In this document: piece after piece, positions 7,271 through 16,824 of the stretch | Layout of the letters: each line of letters starts with the position of its first letter | Position numbering within the stretch: position 1 is the first letter of the stretch | Source of the DNA: Bacteroidaceae bacterium | GTDB taxonomy: Bacteria > Bacteroidota > Bacteroidia > Bacteroidales > Bacteroidaceae | Assembly: GCA_017642425.1 (NCBI GenBank) | Contig: JAGCPB010000006.1 | Span: 1 to 62,371 of the forward strand | DNA length: 62,371 bases | Direction of reading: 5' to 3' | Notes under the pieces: generated by a model | Told to the model about the DNA's origin: nothing | Seen by the model: only the letters and a program-made list of their open reading frames with translations | The model's database searches: none | Translations under genes and position numbers: made by a program

Positions 7271-9427
7271 ATGGAATACAACCAGAACAATCAGAACAAA
7301 CCACAGAACCTTGAGCAGTTCGCCATTAACCTTAATGAGCGTGCGCGCAAGGGCAAGCTCGACCCGGTTATAGGCCGTGACGAGGAGATTAGGCGTGTTC
7401 TCCAGATTCTGAGCCGCCGAACCAAGAACAATCCTATACTTATAGGTGAGCCGGGTACCGGTAAGACCGCCATTATAGAGGGTCTTGCCCAGCGTATCGT
7501 ACGCGGTGACGTACCCGAGAACCTTAAGTCCAAGACAGTATATTCACTTGATATGGGTGCACTGGTAGCAGGAGCCAAATATAAAGGTGAATTCGAGGAG
7601 CGTCTTAAAGGCGTAATCAATGAGGTAATACAATCCGATGGCAATTTCATACTGTTCATAGATGAGATTCACACCCTGGTGGGCGCAGGAGCCGGTGAGG
7701 GCGCCATGGATGCCGCCAATATACTAAAGCCTGCCCTGGCCCGTGGTGACCTGCGCGCCATAGGTGCCACAACCCTGAACGAGTATCAGAAATACTTTGA
7801 GAAGGACAAGGCCCTGGAGCGCCGTTTCCAGACAGTAATGGTTGATGAGCCCGATGTACAGAGTTCCATCTCCATTCTGCGTGGACTAAAGGAGCGCTAT
7901 GAGAACCACCACAAGGTACGTATCATGGATGAGGCCGTGATAGCCGCTGTGGAGCTATCAAACCGTTACATAACCGAGCGTTTCCTGCCCGATAAGGCCA
8001 TTGACCTTATGGATGAAGCCGCAGCCAAACTGCGTATGGAGCGCAACTCGGTACCCGAGGAACTGGATGAGATTACCCGACGCCTTAAGCAGCTTGAGAT
8101 AGAGCGTGCCGCAATAAAGCGTGAGAACGACTCCGTAAAACTCAAGCAACTGAACGCCGAGATTGATGATCTGCAGAAGCAGGAGAAACAGATCCGTGAG
8201 AAATGGGAGTCAGAAAAGGCTCTGGTAGCCAAGATTCAACAGGATAAGCAGCATATAGAGCAGCTCAAGATAGAAGCAGACAATGCCGAGCGTGACGGCA
8301 ACTACGGCCGTGTGGCCGAAATCCGTTACGGCAAGCTTAAGGATTTGGAAGCCGATATAGCCCGCATCCAGGAGGAACTTCACACCAAGCAGGGCGACAG
8401 CGCCCTTGTAAAAGAAGAGGTTACCGCCGATGACATAGCCGAGGTGGTATCGCGCTGGACCGGCATACCTGTAAACCGTATGCTGGAGAGCGAGCGTGAG
8501 AAACTTCTGCATCTGGAAGAGGAACTTCACAAGCGTGTAGTTGGCCAGGAGGAGGCCATAAGCGCCGTAGCAAACGCAGTACGCCGCAGCCGTGCCGGAC
8601 TGCAGGATCCCAAGCGTCCTATAGGCAGTTTCATATTCCTGGGCACCACCGGTGTGGGTAAGACAGAGCTTGCCAAGGCCCTGGCCGAGTACCTGTTCAA
8701 TGATGAAAAGCTCATGACACGTATCGATATGAGTGAGTATCAGGAGAAATTCTCAGTGACCCGTCTTATAGGAGCGCCTCCCGGATACGTGGGTTACGAT
8801 GAGGGCGGCCAGCTTACCGAGGCCGTTCGCCGTAAGCCCTACTCCGTGGTGCTGTTTGATGAGATAGAGAAGGCCCACCCCGATGTGTTCAACATACTGC
8901 TGCAAGTATTGGACGACGGCCGACTGACCGATAACAAGGGCCGTACGGTAAACTTCAAGAACACCATAATCATCATGACTAGCAATCTGGGCAGTGATTA
9001 CATACGTGAGCGCTCTGCACAGGTTGGTACAACCGACGAGAGCCGTCAGCAGTGGCTGGACGAGACCCGCAAGCACCTGCTTGAGATGCTCAAGCAGACC
9101 ATACGTCCGGAGTTCCTGAACCGTATAGACGAGACTGTGGTATTCATGCCTCTGAGAGAATCTGAGATACGTCAGATCGTAAAGCTCCAGGCACAGGGAG
9201 TATGCCGTATGCTTGCCGAGAGCGGAATCAACCTCACTATCGATGATTCTGCAATTGACCTGATATCAGGTGCAGGTTACGATCCGGAGTTTGGAGCCCG
9301 TCCCGTAAAACGTGCATTGCAGACACTGCTGCTCAACAGGTTATCAACTATGATCCTGTCGGGAGAGGTGGACCGCAACAAACCGGTAAAAGCATCTGCC
9401 CGGAACGGACAACTTGTTTTCAGTTAA
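7271..9427 (+). CDS. clpB: ClpB-type disaggregase without the N-terminal domain
   Basis: A 718-residue double AAA+ ATPase of the ClpB family. It unfolds aggregated proteins with DnaK and does not feed a ClpP protease. AAA-1 has Walker A GEPGTGKT and sensor/arginine-finger regions ([18 protein letters not shown]). A coiled-coil middle domain of ClpB size (about residues 375-500) follows. AAA-2 has Walker A GTTGVGKT and Walker [14 protein letters not shown]. The usual 140-residue Clp-N substrate domain is absent: the protein starts about 25 residues before the AAA-1 conserved block. The ATG at 7271 is preferred over an upstream frame start at 7205, because the intervening peptide has no family similarity and 7271 has a good A-rich leader (AAAACATACAACT). 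It is monocistronic, with a strong terminator. Confidence 0.93.
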   Translation: MEYNQNNQNKPQNLEQFAINLNERARKGKLDPVIGRDEEIRRVLQILSRRTKNNPILIGEPGTGKTAIIEGLAQRIVRGDVPENLKSKTVYSLDMGALVAGAKYKGEFEERLKGVINEVIQSDGNFILFIDEIHTLVGAGAGEGAMDAANILKPALARGDLRAIGATTLNEYQKYFEKDKALERRFQTVMVDEPDVQSSISILRGLKERYENHHKVRIMDEAVIAAVELSNRYITERFLPDKAIDLMDEAAAKLRMERNSVPEELDEITRRLKQLEIERAAIKRENDSVKLKQLNAEIDDLQKQEKQIREKWESEKALVAKIQQDKQHIEQLKIEADNAERDGNYGRVAEIRYGKLKDLEADIARIQEELHTKQGDSALVKEEVTADDIAEVVSRWTGIPVNRMLESEREKLLHLEEELHKRVVGQEEAISAVANAVRRSRAGLQDPKRPIGSFIFLGTTGVGKTELAKALAEYLFNDEKLMTRIDMSEYQEKFSVTRLIGAPPGYVGYDEGGQLTEAVRRKPYSVVLFDEIEKAHPDVFNILLQVLDDGRLTDNKGRTVNFKNTIIIMTSNLGSDYIRERSAQVGTTDESRQQWLDETRKHLLEMLKQTIRPEFLNRIDETVVFMPLRESEIRQIVKLQAQGVCRMLAESGINLTIDDSAIDLISGAGYDPEFGARPVKRALQTLLLNRLSTMILSGEVDRNKPVKASARNGQLVFS

Positions 9428-9447
9428 GCAGATTCATAGATAAAACA

Positions 9448-9490
9448 ATCCCCGTGTGACAATCTGATCACACGGGGATCGTTTATTTTC
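9448..9490 (+). terminator. clpB terminator
   Basis: ATCCCCGTGTGA (9448-9459) pairs perfectly with TCACACGGGGAT (9468-9479), with an 8-nt loop and then GTTTATTTTC. This is a strong intrinsic terminator 20 bases after the clpB stop codon. Confidence 0.9.
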
Positions 9491-9712
9491 AATTATTGGA
9501 AAATTTATGTGATATGTGTTTGATTTCTTCGGTGACAAAGTTAGTTACATATAGTTTCAAACCCCGCTGTTTTTGTTTTCAGAAAGATTAAGTATTGTTC
9601 CATCCCTATGGATGAAACGACAAATTCACAATTTTTATAGATTTCAGATCAGGTCAAATCAATTTTTTGGAAATAAAGCCACATCTAATTAAGATGATTC
9701 CAAAAAATCAAT
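9491..9712. other. AT-rich intergenic region before tRNA-Cys
   Basis: No gene is visible. It holds an 11-bp perfect inverted repeat ATTTTTTGGAA (9662-9672) with TTCCAAAAAAT (9698-9708) directly in front of the tRNA promoter, and a small hairpin near 9597-9620 around CATCC/GGATG. Their roles are unknown. Confidence 0.5.
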
Positions 9713-9720
9713 TACCTTTG
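9713..9720 (+). promoter_or_regulatory. tRNA-Cys promoter -7 box
   Basis: TACCTTTG is a perfect TAnnTTTG box, 17 bases before the mature tRNA 5' end. Confidence 0.6.
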
Positions 9721-9737
9721 CAACCGCAAAAGCAAAT

Positions 9738-9811
9738 GGTACCTTGACCGAGTGGCTAGGTATCGGTCTGCAAAACCGAGTACGGCGGTTCGAGTCCGCC
9801 AGGTACCTCCA
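9738..9811 (+). tRNA. tRNA-Cys (anticodon GCA)
   Basis: The acceptor stem GGTACCT (9738-9744) pairs with AGGTACC (9801-9807). The anticodon stem TCGGT/ACCGA flanks the loop CTGCAAA with anticodon GCA. The T-arm is GGCGG-TTCGAGT-CCGCC. The discriminator T and an encoded CCA end at 9811. All arms fold, so the assignment is firm. Confidence 0.96.
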
Positions 9812-9819
9812 AAGCAAGA

Positions 9820-9846
9820 ATCCGGCCATGAGCCGGATTTTTGTTT
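9820..9846 (+). terminator. tRNA-Cys terminator
   Basis: ATCCGGC (9820-9826), loop CATGA, GCCGGAT (9832-9838), then TTTTGTTTT. A compact intrinsic terminator right behind the tRNA. Confidence 0.88.
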
Positions 9847-9876
9847 TGGAGGCACCTGGACAAATACCTTTAAAAA

Positions 9877-10773
9877 ATGACTTCAAAAGCTGTTATACGT
9901 TCCATGAGGCTCAGGACTCTCCCACTCTCTACCGCGGGGATTGCTCTGGGCATTATGCTGGCTTGTGCCGAGCACCATGTTGCCTGGTACGTCATTCTTC
10001 TTACTATTCTTACTACAGTTTCGCTGCAGATTCTTTCCAATATGTCTAATGAATTGGGCGATTGGCTTAGCGGGGTGGATGGCAATGGGCGTGAAGGACC
10101 CAAGTATGGTATTGAGGGCGGTGGTCTGACTGAAGATGAGATGCGGTCATGCATCAGGATAATGATGCTGGTATGCTGTATCATGGGTCTGGGAATGATA
10201 AGAGCCTCATTCAAGACAATCCTCTGCATTGAATCAGAGTGCCTTGTCGTGTTGGGCGCTGCAGCAATCTGGGCAGCCATGCACTACACCCTGGGCAAGC
10301 ATCCTTATGGTTATATCGGGCTGGGTGATATATTCGTGTTTATTTTCTTTGGTCTGGTGCCTGTGGCAGGAGGTTATTATGTATGCTCACACCAGTTGGA
10401 TCTGAGCACGCTTATTCCCGGAACCGCCATCGGTCTTTTCAGCGTGGGGGTTCTTAACGTCAACAACATGCGTGACATGAAATCGGACGCCGGCACACGC
10501 ATTACGGTTCCTCTCAAACTTGGAGAAAAAAGAGCCAAGATTTACCACACCATACTGATTTGTGGCGGCTGGTGCCTTATGCTTCTATATACCATACTGT
10601 TCACAAAAGGCTGGTTATCATATCTTTACATACTGACTCTACCGCTTTATATCAAGCATCTGGCTGGAGTCTGGAAACGTTCAGGCCGTGAGCTTGACCC
10701 CATGCTGCCCATGCTGGTAATATCAACTTTCATCTTTGCCCTGTTGGCAGGGACCGGATATATACTACAATAA
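9877..10773 (+). CDS. menA: 1,4-dihydroxy-2-naphthoate polyprenyltransferase MenA
   Basis: A 298-residue integral membrane prenyltransferase of the UbiA family with about eight hydrophobic segments. The first Asp-rich motif is NELGDWLSGVDGNGREG (residues 54-70 region) and the second is NMRDMKSDAGTRI. It attaches the isoprenoid tail to DHNA in the inner membrane, the step before the methylation done by the next gene (ubiE/menG, 3 bases downstream). The pair identifies the menaquinone pathway rather than ubiquinone or heme A. The start at 9877 fits the family N-terminus; upstream sequence overlaps the tRNA terminator. Confidence 0.92.
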   Translation: MTSKAVIRSMRLRTLPLSTAGIALGIMLACAEHHVAWYVILLTILTTVSLQILSNMSNELGDWLSGVDGNGREGPKYGIEGGGLTEDEMRSCIRIMMLVCCIMGLGMIRASFKTILCIESECLVVLGAAAIWAAMHYTLGKHPYGYIGLGDIFVFIFFGLVPVAGGYYVCSHQLDLSTLIPGTAIGLFSVGVLNVNNMRDMKSDAGTRITVPLKLGEKRAKIYHTILICGGWCLMLLYTILFTKGWLSYLYILTLPLYIKHLAGVWKRSGRELDPMLPMLVISTFIFALLAGTGYILQ

Positions 10774-10776
10774 AAC

Positions 10777-11466
10777 ATGCCTAAGAAAGAAGGAATACGC
10801 GAGCTGTTTGATGACATTGCGGTCAAGTATGACCGTTTCAACCACATCTCATCATTCGGAGCCGACCGCTCATGGCGACGTAAGGCCGTACGGGAGATAG
10901 CCGATGTCAAACAGCCCATTAAAGTGCTGGATGTTGCTACCGGCACTGCCGATTTTGCGATTGCCGTATCAAAGAAAGCTGCCGCAGGTTCACACATTAT
11001 CGGAATTGACCTTTCTGAGGGGATGCTTGAGGTGGGAAGGGCAAAATGCCAAGGCCTGCCCATAGATCTGGAAACGGGTGATGCCGAGAACCTGCGTTTT
11101 GATGAGTGCTCTTTTGACCGGGTGTGTGTGGCATTCGGAGTACGCAATTTTGAGAACCTTATGCAGGGACTCAAAGAGATGCGCCGGGTTCTCAAACCTG
11201 GCGGCAAACTTGTAATCCTGGAACTCTCCTACCCCAAGAACAAACTGATATTCAGCCTATACAAATTCTACTCACTCAGGATACTGCCCAGGATAGGCGC
11301 CGGAATGACCGGAAACACCGGAGCATTCACCTATCTGCCGGATTCCATACTCAAGTTCCCTCTGCCCGAAAAGTTCATTCCAATGCTCAGGGAAGCCGGA
11401 TATACAGCCGTTCACGCCCGCCAGTTCATGTTCGGTGTATGCAGGTTGTATTGCGCTGTCAGATAA
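10777..11466 (+). CDS. ubiE: Demethylmenaquinone methyltransferase
   Basis: A 229-residue class I SAM methyltransferase of the UbiE/MenG family. Typical stretches are FDDIAVKYDRFNHISSFGAD at the N-terminus, the SAM-binding LDVATGTADFAI (about residues 50-61), and FGVRNFENLMQGLKEMRRVL. It methylates demethylmenaquinone to menaquinone, the last step of the pathway. It follows menA by 3 bases, so co-transcription is near certain. Confidence 0.95.
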   Translation: MPKKEGIRELFDDIAVKYDRFNHISSFGADRSWRRKAVREIADVKQPIKVLDVATGTADFAIAVSKKAAAGSHIIGIDLSEGMLEVGRAKCQGLPIDLETGDAENLRFDECSFDRVCVAFGVRNFENLMQGLKEMRRVLKPGGKLVILELSYPKNKLIFSLYKFYSLRILPRIGAGMTGNTGAFTYLPDSILKFPLPEKFIPMLREAGYTAVHARQFMFGVCRLYCAVR

Positions 11467-11501
11467 TATCCACACATTGTTATAAACACAGACTTTTTTA
11501 G

Positions 11502-11509
11502 TAAATTCG
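11502..11509 (+). promoter_or_regulatory. Candidate promoter of the lipoprotein gene
   Basis: TAAATTCG followed by C is a TTCG-type -7 box, 26 nt before the ATG. ATTG at 11476-11479 is 22 nt upstream and could serve as a weak -33. Confidence 0.45.
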
Positions 11510-11534
11510 CAGTCTGAAACATATAATATTTTTA

Positions 11535-12326
11535 ATGATGAAAAAGTATTTACTTACAGCATCAATTGCCGCATTGTCTACCCTGTTACTTGCCGGATGT
11601 GAAAAAGAGGATAAAGACGCCATTTCCATGAGCGATGTGAACAAAGGAATTCAAATCGTTGAAGGTAAAGGCGGCACTGAGTATGAAGTGGTTGATCTTG
11701 GACTGTTGTCAGGCAACCTCTGGGCCAAATGCAATATCGGCGCAACAAGTCCTGAAAAAACAGGTTCATACTTTGCCTGGGCCGAATCCTCTCCTAAAAC
11801 CAATTTCAAATGGAATTTATATGAATGGTGTAATGAAGATAAGTATTCCCTCACCAAGTACTGCGCCAAAACAGACAAGGATGATTACGGTTATAACTTT
11901 TTCTACGATGACATAACCATCATCCAGGAGTCAGATGACGCAGCCACTGCCATAATGGGAGAGAGATGGCATGTACCCACTGTTGACGATTTCAGAGAGT
12001 TGCTTACCTCCAGGAACTGCGACATCAAATGGTGCAAGCTTAACGGAGTTGAAGGTTATCTTTTTACCAGTGTCAGGAAAGGCTATGAAGGCAACAGCAT
12101 CTTCATTGCACTGTCTGGCATGAATGACAACGGAAACATCAGGTTTGGTAAACAGCGTGCTTATCTTTGGAGTAATGAGTTGTATTATGATGACATCAAC
12201 CACCATTACGTCTCCACAACCGCATCGGTTCTGGAACTGGAACACACAGATGTGGACAATCATGTAATCGGGTCAAGAGAACGCTACCTGGGCCTTCCCA
12301 TCCGTCCCGTATACTATCCGGAATGA
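11535..12326 (+). CDS. Lipoprotein with a FISUMP-like C-terminal domain
   Basis: A 263-residue predicted lipoprotein. The signal peptide ends in lipobox LLAGC (Cys22), so it should be lipid-anchored after export. The mature part opens with an acidic stretch and then matches the Fibrobacter-type paralogous (FISUMP/DUF1566-like) fold. Landmarks are VVDLGLLSGNLWAKCNIGA, a GERWHVPTVDDFRELL block and a C-terminal LPIRPVYY. The same order (VDLGLSVKWATCNVGA, GSWRLPTVDEW, LSVRPV) is found at the C-terminus of the BspA-type protein near 58 kb, so the two share a surface domain of unknown function. A start at 11535 or the next codon is possible. No operon partner is evident. Confidence 0.7.
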   Translation: MMKKYLLTASIAALSTLLLAGCEKEDKDAISMSDVNKGIQIVEGKGGTEYEVVDLGLLSGNLWAKCNIGATSPEKTGSYFAWAESSPKTNFKWNLYEWCNEDKYSLTKYCAKTDKDDYGYNFFYDDITIIQESDDAATAIMGERWHVPTVDDFRELLTSRNCDIKWCKLNGVEGYLFTSVRKGYEGNSIFIALSGMNDNGNIRFGKQRAYLWSNELYYDDINHHYVSTTASVLELEHTDVDNHVIGSRERYLGLPIRPVYYPE

Positions 12327-12351
12327 TTCAACGCAAAACGAAAGCATAATA

Positions 12352-12933
12352 ATGGCAATCAATTTCAAGGAAATAGCAGGGGCGTTCGTAGTTTTGTTCG
12401 CCATATTGGATATAACAGGTTCCATCCCTATCATCATTGACCTGCAGCACAAGACCGGCAAGGTTCCGGCCATGAAAGTCACCATTATTTCATGGGTGAT
12501 GCTTACCATAATCTATTTCCTTGGTGACGGAGTCCTCTCTTTGTTCGGTGTGGATATCGAGTCATTCGCCGTGGCCGGTTCAATAATAATCCTGGCCATC
12601 GGATTCGAGATGACTTTTGATATAACGATATTCAAGTATGATGCAGGTCCAAAGGAGGTTTCATCATTTGTACCCCTTGTATTCCCCCTTATTGTAGGTG
12701 CCGGTTCTTTTACCACCCTGCTCTCTCTAAAGGCTGAGTACGCCGCCATAAACATCATGATTGCACTGTTCTTGAATATGCTGTTCATATTCATTGTGCT
12801 TAAATCCATCGGCCGCATTGAAAAAATTCTGGGCCCCGGACTCATCTATGTGCTGCGTAAGTTCTTCGGCATCATTCTGCTGGCCATAGCAGTCAAACTC
12901 TTTACCAGCAACATAGGACATCTGATAGGATAA
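12352..12933 (+). CDS. MarC/UPF0056 family inner-membrane protein
   Basis: A 193-residue membrane protein with about six hydrophobic helices. It shows the family hallmarks FAILDITGSIPIIIDLQ near the N-terminus and VFPLIVGAGSFTTLL in the middle. Members were once linked to antibiotic resistance, but the transported substrate remains unknown. Length is normal. It starts 26 bases after the lipoprotein gene and is followed after 7 bases by phoH. Confidence 0.88.
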   Translation: MAINFKEIAGAFVVLFAILDITGSIPIIIDLQHKTGKVPAMKVTIISWVMLTIIYFLGDGVLSLFGVDIESFAVAGSIIILAIGFEMTFDITIFKYDAGPKEVSSFVPLVFPLIVGAGSFTTLLSLKAEYAAINIMIALFLNMLFIFIVLKSIGRIEKILGPGLIYVLRKFFGIILLAIAVKLFTSNIGHLIG

Positions 12934-12940
12934 ACAAAGC

Positions 12941-13939
12941 ATGATAGAAAAGCACCTTGTCCTGAATGATGCAGACCCCGCTGTTTTTTACGGAGTCAAC
13001 AACACCAATCTGCAGTTGCTCAAGGCACTGTTCCCCAAGCTGCGCATAGTGGCCCGCGGAAATGTGCTCCGTATAATGGGCGACGAGGATGAGACCGCCC
13101 GTTTTGAGCAGACCGTTCTCAAACTTGAGCAGTACTGTTCCAAATACAATTCACTTAAGGAAGAGGTGATTGTAGATATAGTTAACGGCGATGAGCCTAA
13201 CGGTGAGAAAAGCTCTGATGTGATACTCTTTGGCGTTACAGGCCGCCCTATCCTGCCCCGCAGCGTGAACCAGAAGAAGCTGGTCACGGAATATGCCACA
13301 CACGATATGCTGTTTGCAATAGGTCCCGCCGGATCAGGCAAAACATACACTGCCATTGCACTTGCCGTGCGCGCACTCAAAAACAAGGAGGTAAAGCGTA
13401 TAGTACTGTGCCGCCCTGCAGTTGAGGCCGGCGAGAAACTGGGATTCCTGCCGGGCGATATGCGTGAAAAGATTGACCCGTTCCTGCAGCCCCTGTATGA
13501 TGCACTCCAGGACATGATCCCCACGGCTAAGCTCAAGGAATACATGGACCTGAACATAATACAGATTGCACCGTTGGCATTCATGCGCGGCCGTACCCTG
13601 AATGATGCCGTAGTAATTCTTGATGAGGCCCAGAACACCACCCCGCAGCAGATCAAGATGTTCCTTACACGTATGGGCTGGAACACCAAGATGATAGTGA
13701 CCGGTGACCTTACGCAGATTGACCTGCCGCCCACACAGATATCGGGTCTGGTACAGGCTCTGGACATCCTGGACGGTGTGGAGGGTTTGAGCATAATCCG
13801 CATGACCAAGAAGGACATAGTCCGCCACAAGCTGGTTACCCGCATAGTAGATGCGTATGACCGCTACGAGCAGACACATAAAGATGAAAAAAGGATTTTT
13901 AAAAAAGATAACAATGAACAAAGCGTTGACAAGAACTGA
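12941..13939 (+). CDS. phoH: PhoH-family ATPase
   Basis: A 332-residue cytoplasmic P-loop protein. Walker A is GPAGSGKT (about residues 128-135), followed by the family segment [17 protein letters not shown]. Walker B is [10 protein letters not shown], and motif III is [11 protein letters not shown]. Proteins of this type bind RNA and are linked to phosphate starvation and RNA metabolism; the precise role here is unknown. The C-terminal tail is Lys-rich. The last 26 bases overlap the preferred start of purC. Confidence 0.93.
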   Translation: MIEKHLVLNDADPAVFYGVNNTNLQLLKALFPKLRIVARGNVLRIMGDEDETARFEQTVLKLEQYCSKYNSLKEEVIVDIVNGDEPNGEKSSDVILFGVTGRPILPRSVNQKKLVTEYATHDMLFAIGPAGSGKTYTAIALAVRALKNKEVKRIVLCRPAVEAGEKLGFLPGDMREKIDPFLQPLYDALQDMIPTAKLKEYMDLNIIQIAPLAFMRGRTLNDAVVILDEAQNTTPQQIKMFLTRMGWNTKMIVTGDLTQIDLPPTQISGLVQALDILDGVEGLSIIRMTKKDIVRHKLVTRIVDAYDRYEQTHKDEKRIFKKDNNEQSVDKN

Positions 13940-14861
13940 CTTCCAGTTCAAAGGACAGAAGAGTGTATATCACGGCAAGGTTCGTGACGTGTATAACATT
14001 GATGATGACCTGATGGTGATGGTTGCCACAGACCGTATATCGGCCTTTGACGTTATCCTGCCCAAGGGTATTCCTTTTAAGGGACAGGTACTCAACCAGA
14101 TAGCAGCAAAGTTCCTTGACGCTACTGCAGACATCTGCCCCAACTGGAAACTTGCCACTCCTGATCCTATGGTAACCGTAGGTCTCAAGTGTGAAGGATT
14201 CCGCGTGGAGATGATCATTCGCGGATACCTGACCGGTTCAGCATGGCGTGATTACAAAGCTGGCTGCCGCAACCTGTGCGGTAACATTCTGCCAGAGGGA
14301 ATGAAAGAGAACCAGAAGTTTGCTGAGCCTCTTATCACCCCCACCACCAAGGCCGATGAGGGTCATGATGAGAATATCTCCAAGGAGGAGATCATTGCCC
14401 AGGGCCTGGTAAGCAAGGAGGATTATGAGGTTATGGAGAAATACACCCGTGCCCTCTTTAAGCGCGGTACTGAGATTGCAGCACAGAAAGGCCTTATACT
14501 GGTTGACACCAAGTATGAGTTCGGTAAGCGTGACGGCAAGGTATATCTGATTGATGAGATACATACCCCTGACAGTTCACGTTATTTCTACGCTGACGGC
14601 TATCAGGAGAAATTTGAAAAGGGTGAGCCCCAGAAACAACTCTCAAAGGAGTTTGTACGCCAATGGCTCATTGAGCATAATTTCATGAACCAGCCCGGTC
14701 AGGTTATGCCTGAGATTACCGATGCATACGCTGACAGCGTATCAGACCGCTACATTGAGCTCTACGAGCATATTGTAGGCGAGAAATTCGTCAAGGAGAG
14801 CGGCACAGACCTTGCTGCCCGCATTGAAAAGAACGTAACCGATTGGTTGGCAAAAAGATAA
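13914..14861 (+). CDS. purC: SAICAR synthetase
   Basis: A 315-residue phosphoribosylaminoimidazole-succinocarboxamide synthase, step 8 of purine synthesis. It shows [20 protein letters not shown], the [20 protein letters not shown] block and [18 protein letters not shown]. The length matches the long Bacteroidota form. The start at 13914 ([10 protein letters not shown]) is chosen over 13851: the upstream peptide is the out-of-frame tail of phoH, and the family begins here. The overlap with phoH (26 bases) suggests coupling. Confidence 0.95.
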   Translation: MNKALTRTDFQFKGQKSVYHGKVRDVYNIDDDLMVMVATDRISAFDVILPKGIPFKGQVLNQIAAKFLDATADICPNWKLATPDPMVTVGLKCEGFRVEMIIRGYLTGSAWRDYKAGCRNLCGNILPEGMKENQKFAEPLITPTTKADEGHDENISKEEIIAQGLVSKEDYEVMEKYTRALFKRGTEIAAQKGLILVDTKYEFGKRDGKVYLIDEIHTPDSSRYFYADGYQEKFEKGEPQKQLSKEFVRQWLIEHNFMNQPGQVMPEITDAYADSVSDRYIELYEHIVGEKFVKESGTDLAARIEKNVTDWLAKR

Positions 14862-14867
14862 ATAATT

Positions 14868-15896
14868 ATGTTTGGCCCTTTTTTAATACTTGGTGTAATA
14901 TTTCTGCTCCTTGTCAGACATGTGAACCAGAAGCTGGATTCTCCTCAGGATTTTCAGCAGGATACGAATGACGGTACCATACTCAATGAGCCTGAACCTA
15001 AGTTTAAACCGGAGACAGAACCGGAACCTGAAACAAAACCTGAAGAGCCTGTAGTCACACCCCGGCCTCAGCCGGAACCCACTCCATTCAGGGAAACCGT
15101 CCGGGTTGAGCCTGAAAGGAAAGAGCCGGCACGCTCATATGCATCATACGGCCATCTGTTCGGTCTGATAGGCAAGCCGTTGGCCCACTCCACATCCAAG
15201 GTTCGTTTCAACAGGATGTTCCGTGAGCAGCATATCGATGCCTATTATGAGAACTTTGAACTGGAGAGCATTGAGGATGTGACCAAATTGGTTGCAGGCA
15301 ACCCCAATCTGTGCGGATTCAATGTAACCATTCCGTACAAGGAAGAGATCATCCCTTATCTTACCAGGCTTGATGAGACCGCCCAGGCCATAGGTGCGGT
15401 AAACACCGTCAAGGTTATTCATAAGGAGTCCGGTACTGAACTCATTGGATATAACACAGACTGGATTGGATTTACAGAATCATTCAAGGATCTGCTTGAA
15501 GGCCGTAAGAACGCCCTTATTCTGGGAACAGGCGGTGTATCTAAAGCTGTCAAGTATGCTTTGGACAAACTGGGAATTCAAAACAGGTTCGTATCCCGCA
15601 ACTCCACTTTTGACATTATGGGATACTATGAACTCTCTCCGTCTGTAATGGATGACTTTGATATAATAGTAAACTGCACCCCGTTAGGTATGTGGCCCGA
15701 TACAGACCAGTGTCCCGATATTCCATATACGTTCCTTTCAGGTCAGCATGTATTGCTTGACGTTGTGGCAAACCCGGACGAGACCCTCTTTATGAAGAAG
15801 GGCCGCGAGCATGGAGCCCTGGCCAAGGGTGGCAAGGATATGCTTGAACAGCAGGCTATCGCCTCCTGGGATATCTGGAACAGCATTGAAGTATGA
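14868..15896 (+). CDS. aroE: Shikimate dehydrogenase with an N-terminal membrane anchor
   Basis: A 342-residue protein. Residues 3-16 (GPFLILGVIFLLLV) form one hydrophobic helix. Residues 20-93 are a Pro/Glu/Thr-rich linker with repeated EPE/KPE/PEP units. From about residue 96 (YGHLFGLIGKPLAHSTS) a complete AroE follows, with the shikimate-binding HSTSK, NVTIPYKEEI and NTDWIGF, the NADP loop LGTGGVSKA, and NCTPLGMWPD. It reduces dehydroshikimate to shikimate in aromatic amino acid synthesis. AroE enzymes normally start near residue 96 and are soluble, so this one appears tethered to the inner face of the membrane. No alternative Met lies between the linker and the enzyme. It overlaps the next gene by four bases (ATGA). 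Confidence 0.92.
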   Translation: MFGPFLILGVIFLLLVRHVNQKLDSPQDFQQDTNDGTILNEPEPKFKPETEPEPETKPEEPVVTPRPQPEPTPFRETVRVEPERKEPARSYASYGHLFGLIGKPLAHSTSKVRFNRMFREQHIDAYYENFELESIEDVTKLVAGNPNLCGFNVTIPYKEEIIPYLTRLDETAQAIGAVNTVKVIHKESGTELIGYNTDWIGFTESFKDLLEGRKNALILGTGGVSKAVKYALDKLGIQNRFVSRNSTFDIMGYYELSPSVMDDFDIIVNCTPLGMWPDTDQCPDIPYTFLSGQHVLLDVVANPDETLFMKKGREHGALAKGGKDMLEQQAIASWDIWNSIEV

Positions 15897-16795
15897 AGAA
15901 AGCGTTAGTATCAGTTCTTTTTGTCCTGCTGTGCGGATTCATATCGGCCAAGGTTTACAAACCTTCCGATATCACGCCAGTCCATCTGCAGGACCGGAAC
16001 CGATACACTTCTAACCCGGATGGAATACTGTCTGATCAGGCGGTTGCACGTATTGACGCCGCTTTCCGCACAGTCGAGGACAGCACCGGCATACAGACTT
16101 TGGTGGCAGTTGTCACGGATATTGACCCTGATGACTGCTTTGAGTTTGCACATCAGCTTGCCGAGAAGGTTGGCGTTGGCCGTTCCAGTTCAAACAACGG
16201 ACTGGTAATACTGCTCTCCACCGGTGAGCGTTGCATCCAGTTTGCAACCGGCTACGGTGTTGAGGGAGTATTACCCGATGCCATCTGCAAACGTGTCCAG
16301 GAACGCTACATGAACGCTCATTTTGCCAATAACGAATGGGATGAAGGCATGGTTGCCGGCGCCGAGGCACTGAGAGACATACTGCTCAAGGGAGAATACG
16401 ACGATGATGATGATGACGAAGATTTGTCAGCAATAGCGGTTTTATGTGTTTTCCTTGGCATGATGTTGCTAATCATCGGATTAGTGGTTGCTGTTGATAG
16501 AAAGAGCCGCAAATGTCCCAATTGCGGAAAGATTACATTGAAACAGGTGGGTATTTCAACAATATCCAAGCAGAACGGTGTAAAGAAGGAGCTTCTGACC
16601 TTTAAGTGCAGCCATTGTGGTTTTATCACCTCAAGGAACCGCACATCATACTATTCAACCGGCACAGGCAGTCGCGGAAGCGGGCCTCACATTGGTGGTG
16701 GTTTTGGCGGAGGCGGATTCAGCGGAGGCGGACATATTGGCGGAAGCTATGGCGGAGGCCACTTTGGCGGCGGAGGAGCCGGTTCTCGTTTTTAA
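15893..16795 (+). CDS. TPM-domain membrane protein with zinc ribbon and Gly-rich tail
   Basis: A 300-residue protein. A signal peptide (1-19) is followed by a TPM domain (about 42-166, also called YgcG/Rv-type), a run of Asp/Glu (169-177), one membrane helix (about 179-201) and a zinc ribbon with Cys208, Cys211, Cys239 and Cys242. It ends in a Gly-rich tail with GGG repeats. The TPM part should be outside the cytoplasmic membrane and the ribbon inside. Members are often paired with LemA proteins, as here (next gene), but their function is poorly known; a phosphatase-like activity has been reported in relatives. It is translationally coupled to aroE. Confidence 0.85.
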   Translation: MKKALVSVLFVLLCGFISAKVYKPSDITPVHLQDRNRYTSNPDGILSDQAVARIDAAFRTVEDSTGIQTLVAVVTDIDPDDCFEFAHQLAEKVGVGRSSSNNGLVILLSTGERCIQFATGYGVEGVLPDAICKRVQERYMNAHFANNEWDEGMVAGAEALRDILLKGEYDDDDDDEDLSAIAVLCVFLGMMLLIIGLVVAVDRKSRKCPNCGKITLKQVGISTISKQNGVKKELLTFKCSHCGFITSRNRTSYYSTGTGSRGSGPHIGGGFGGGGFSGGGHIGGSYGGGHFGGGGAGSRF

Positions 16796-16824
16796 TTGAA
16801 AATAAATGTTTTAACCATAGAAAG

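Noticed and set aside
9536-9543. Perfect TAnnTTTG box on the minus strand
   Set aside because: No minus-strand gene follows, only the end of clpB. A six-base consensus is expected by chance about 30 times in this window over both strands.
9597-9620. Palindromic segment that resembles a CRISPR repeat unit
   Set aside because: Only one copy exists, with no spacers and no cas genes in the window.
9744-10049. A 101-codon frame overlapping tRNA-Cys and the menA start
   Set aside because: It runs through the tRNA and its terminator. The tRNA fold and the menA frame explain the region.
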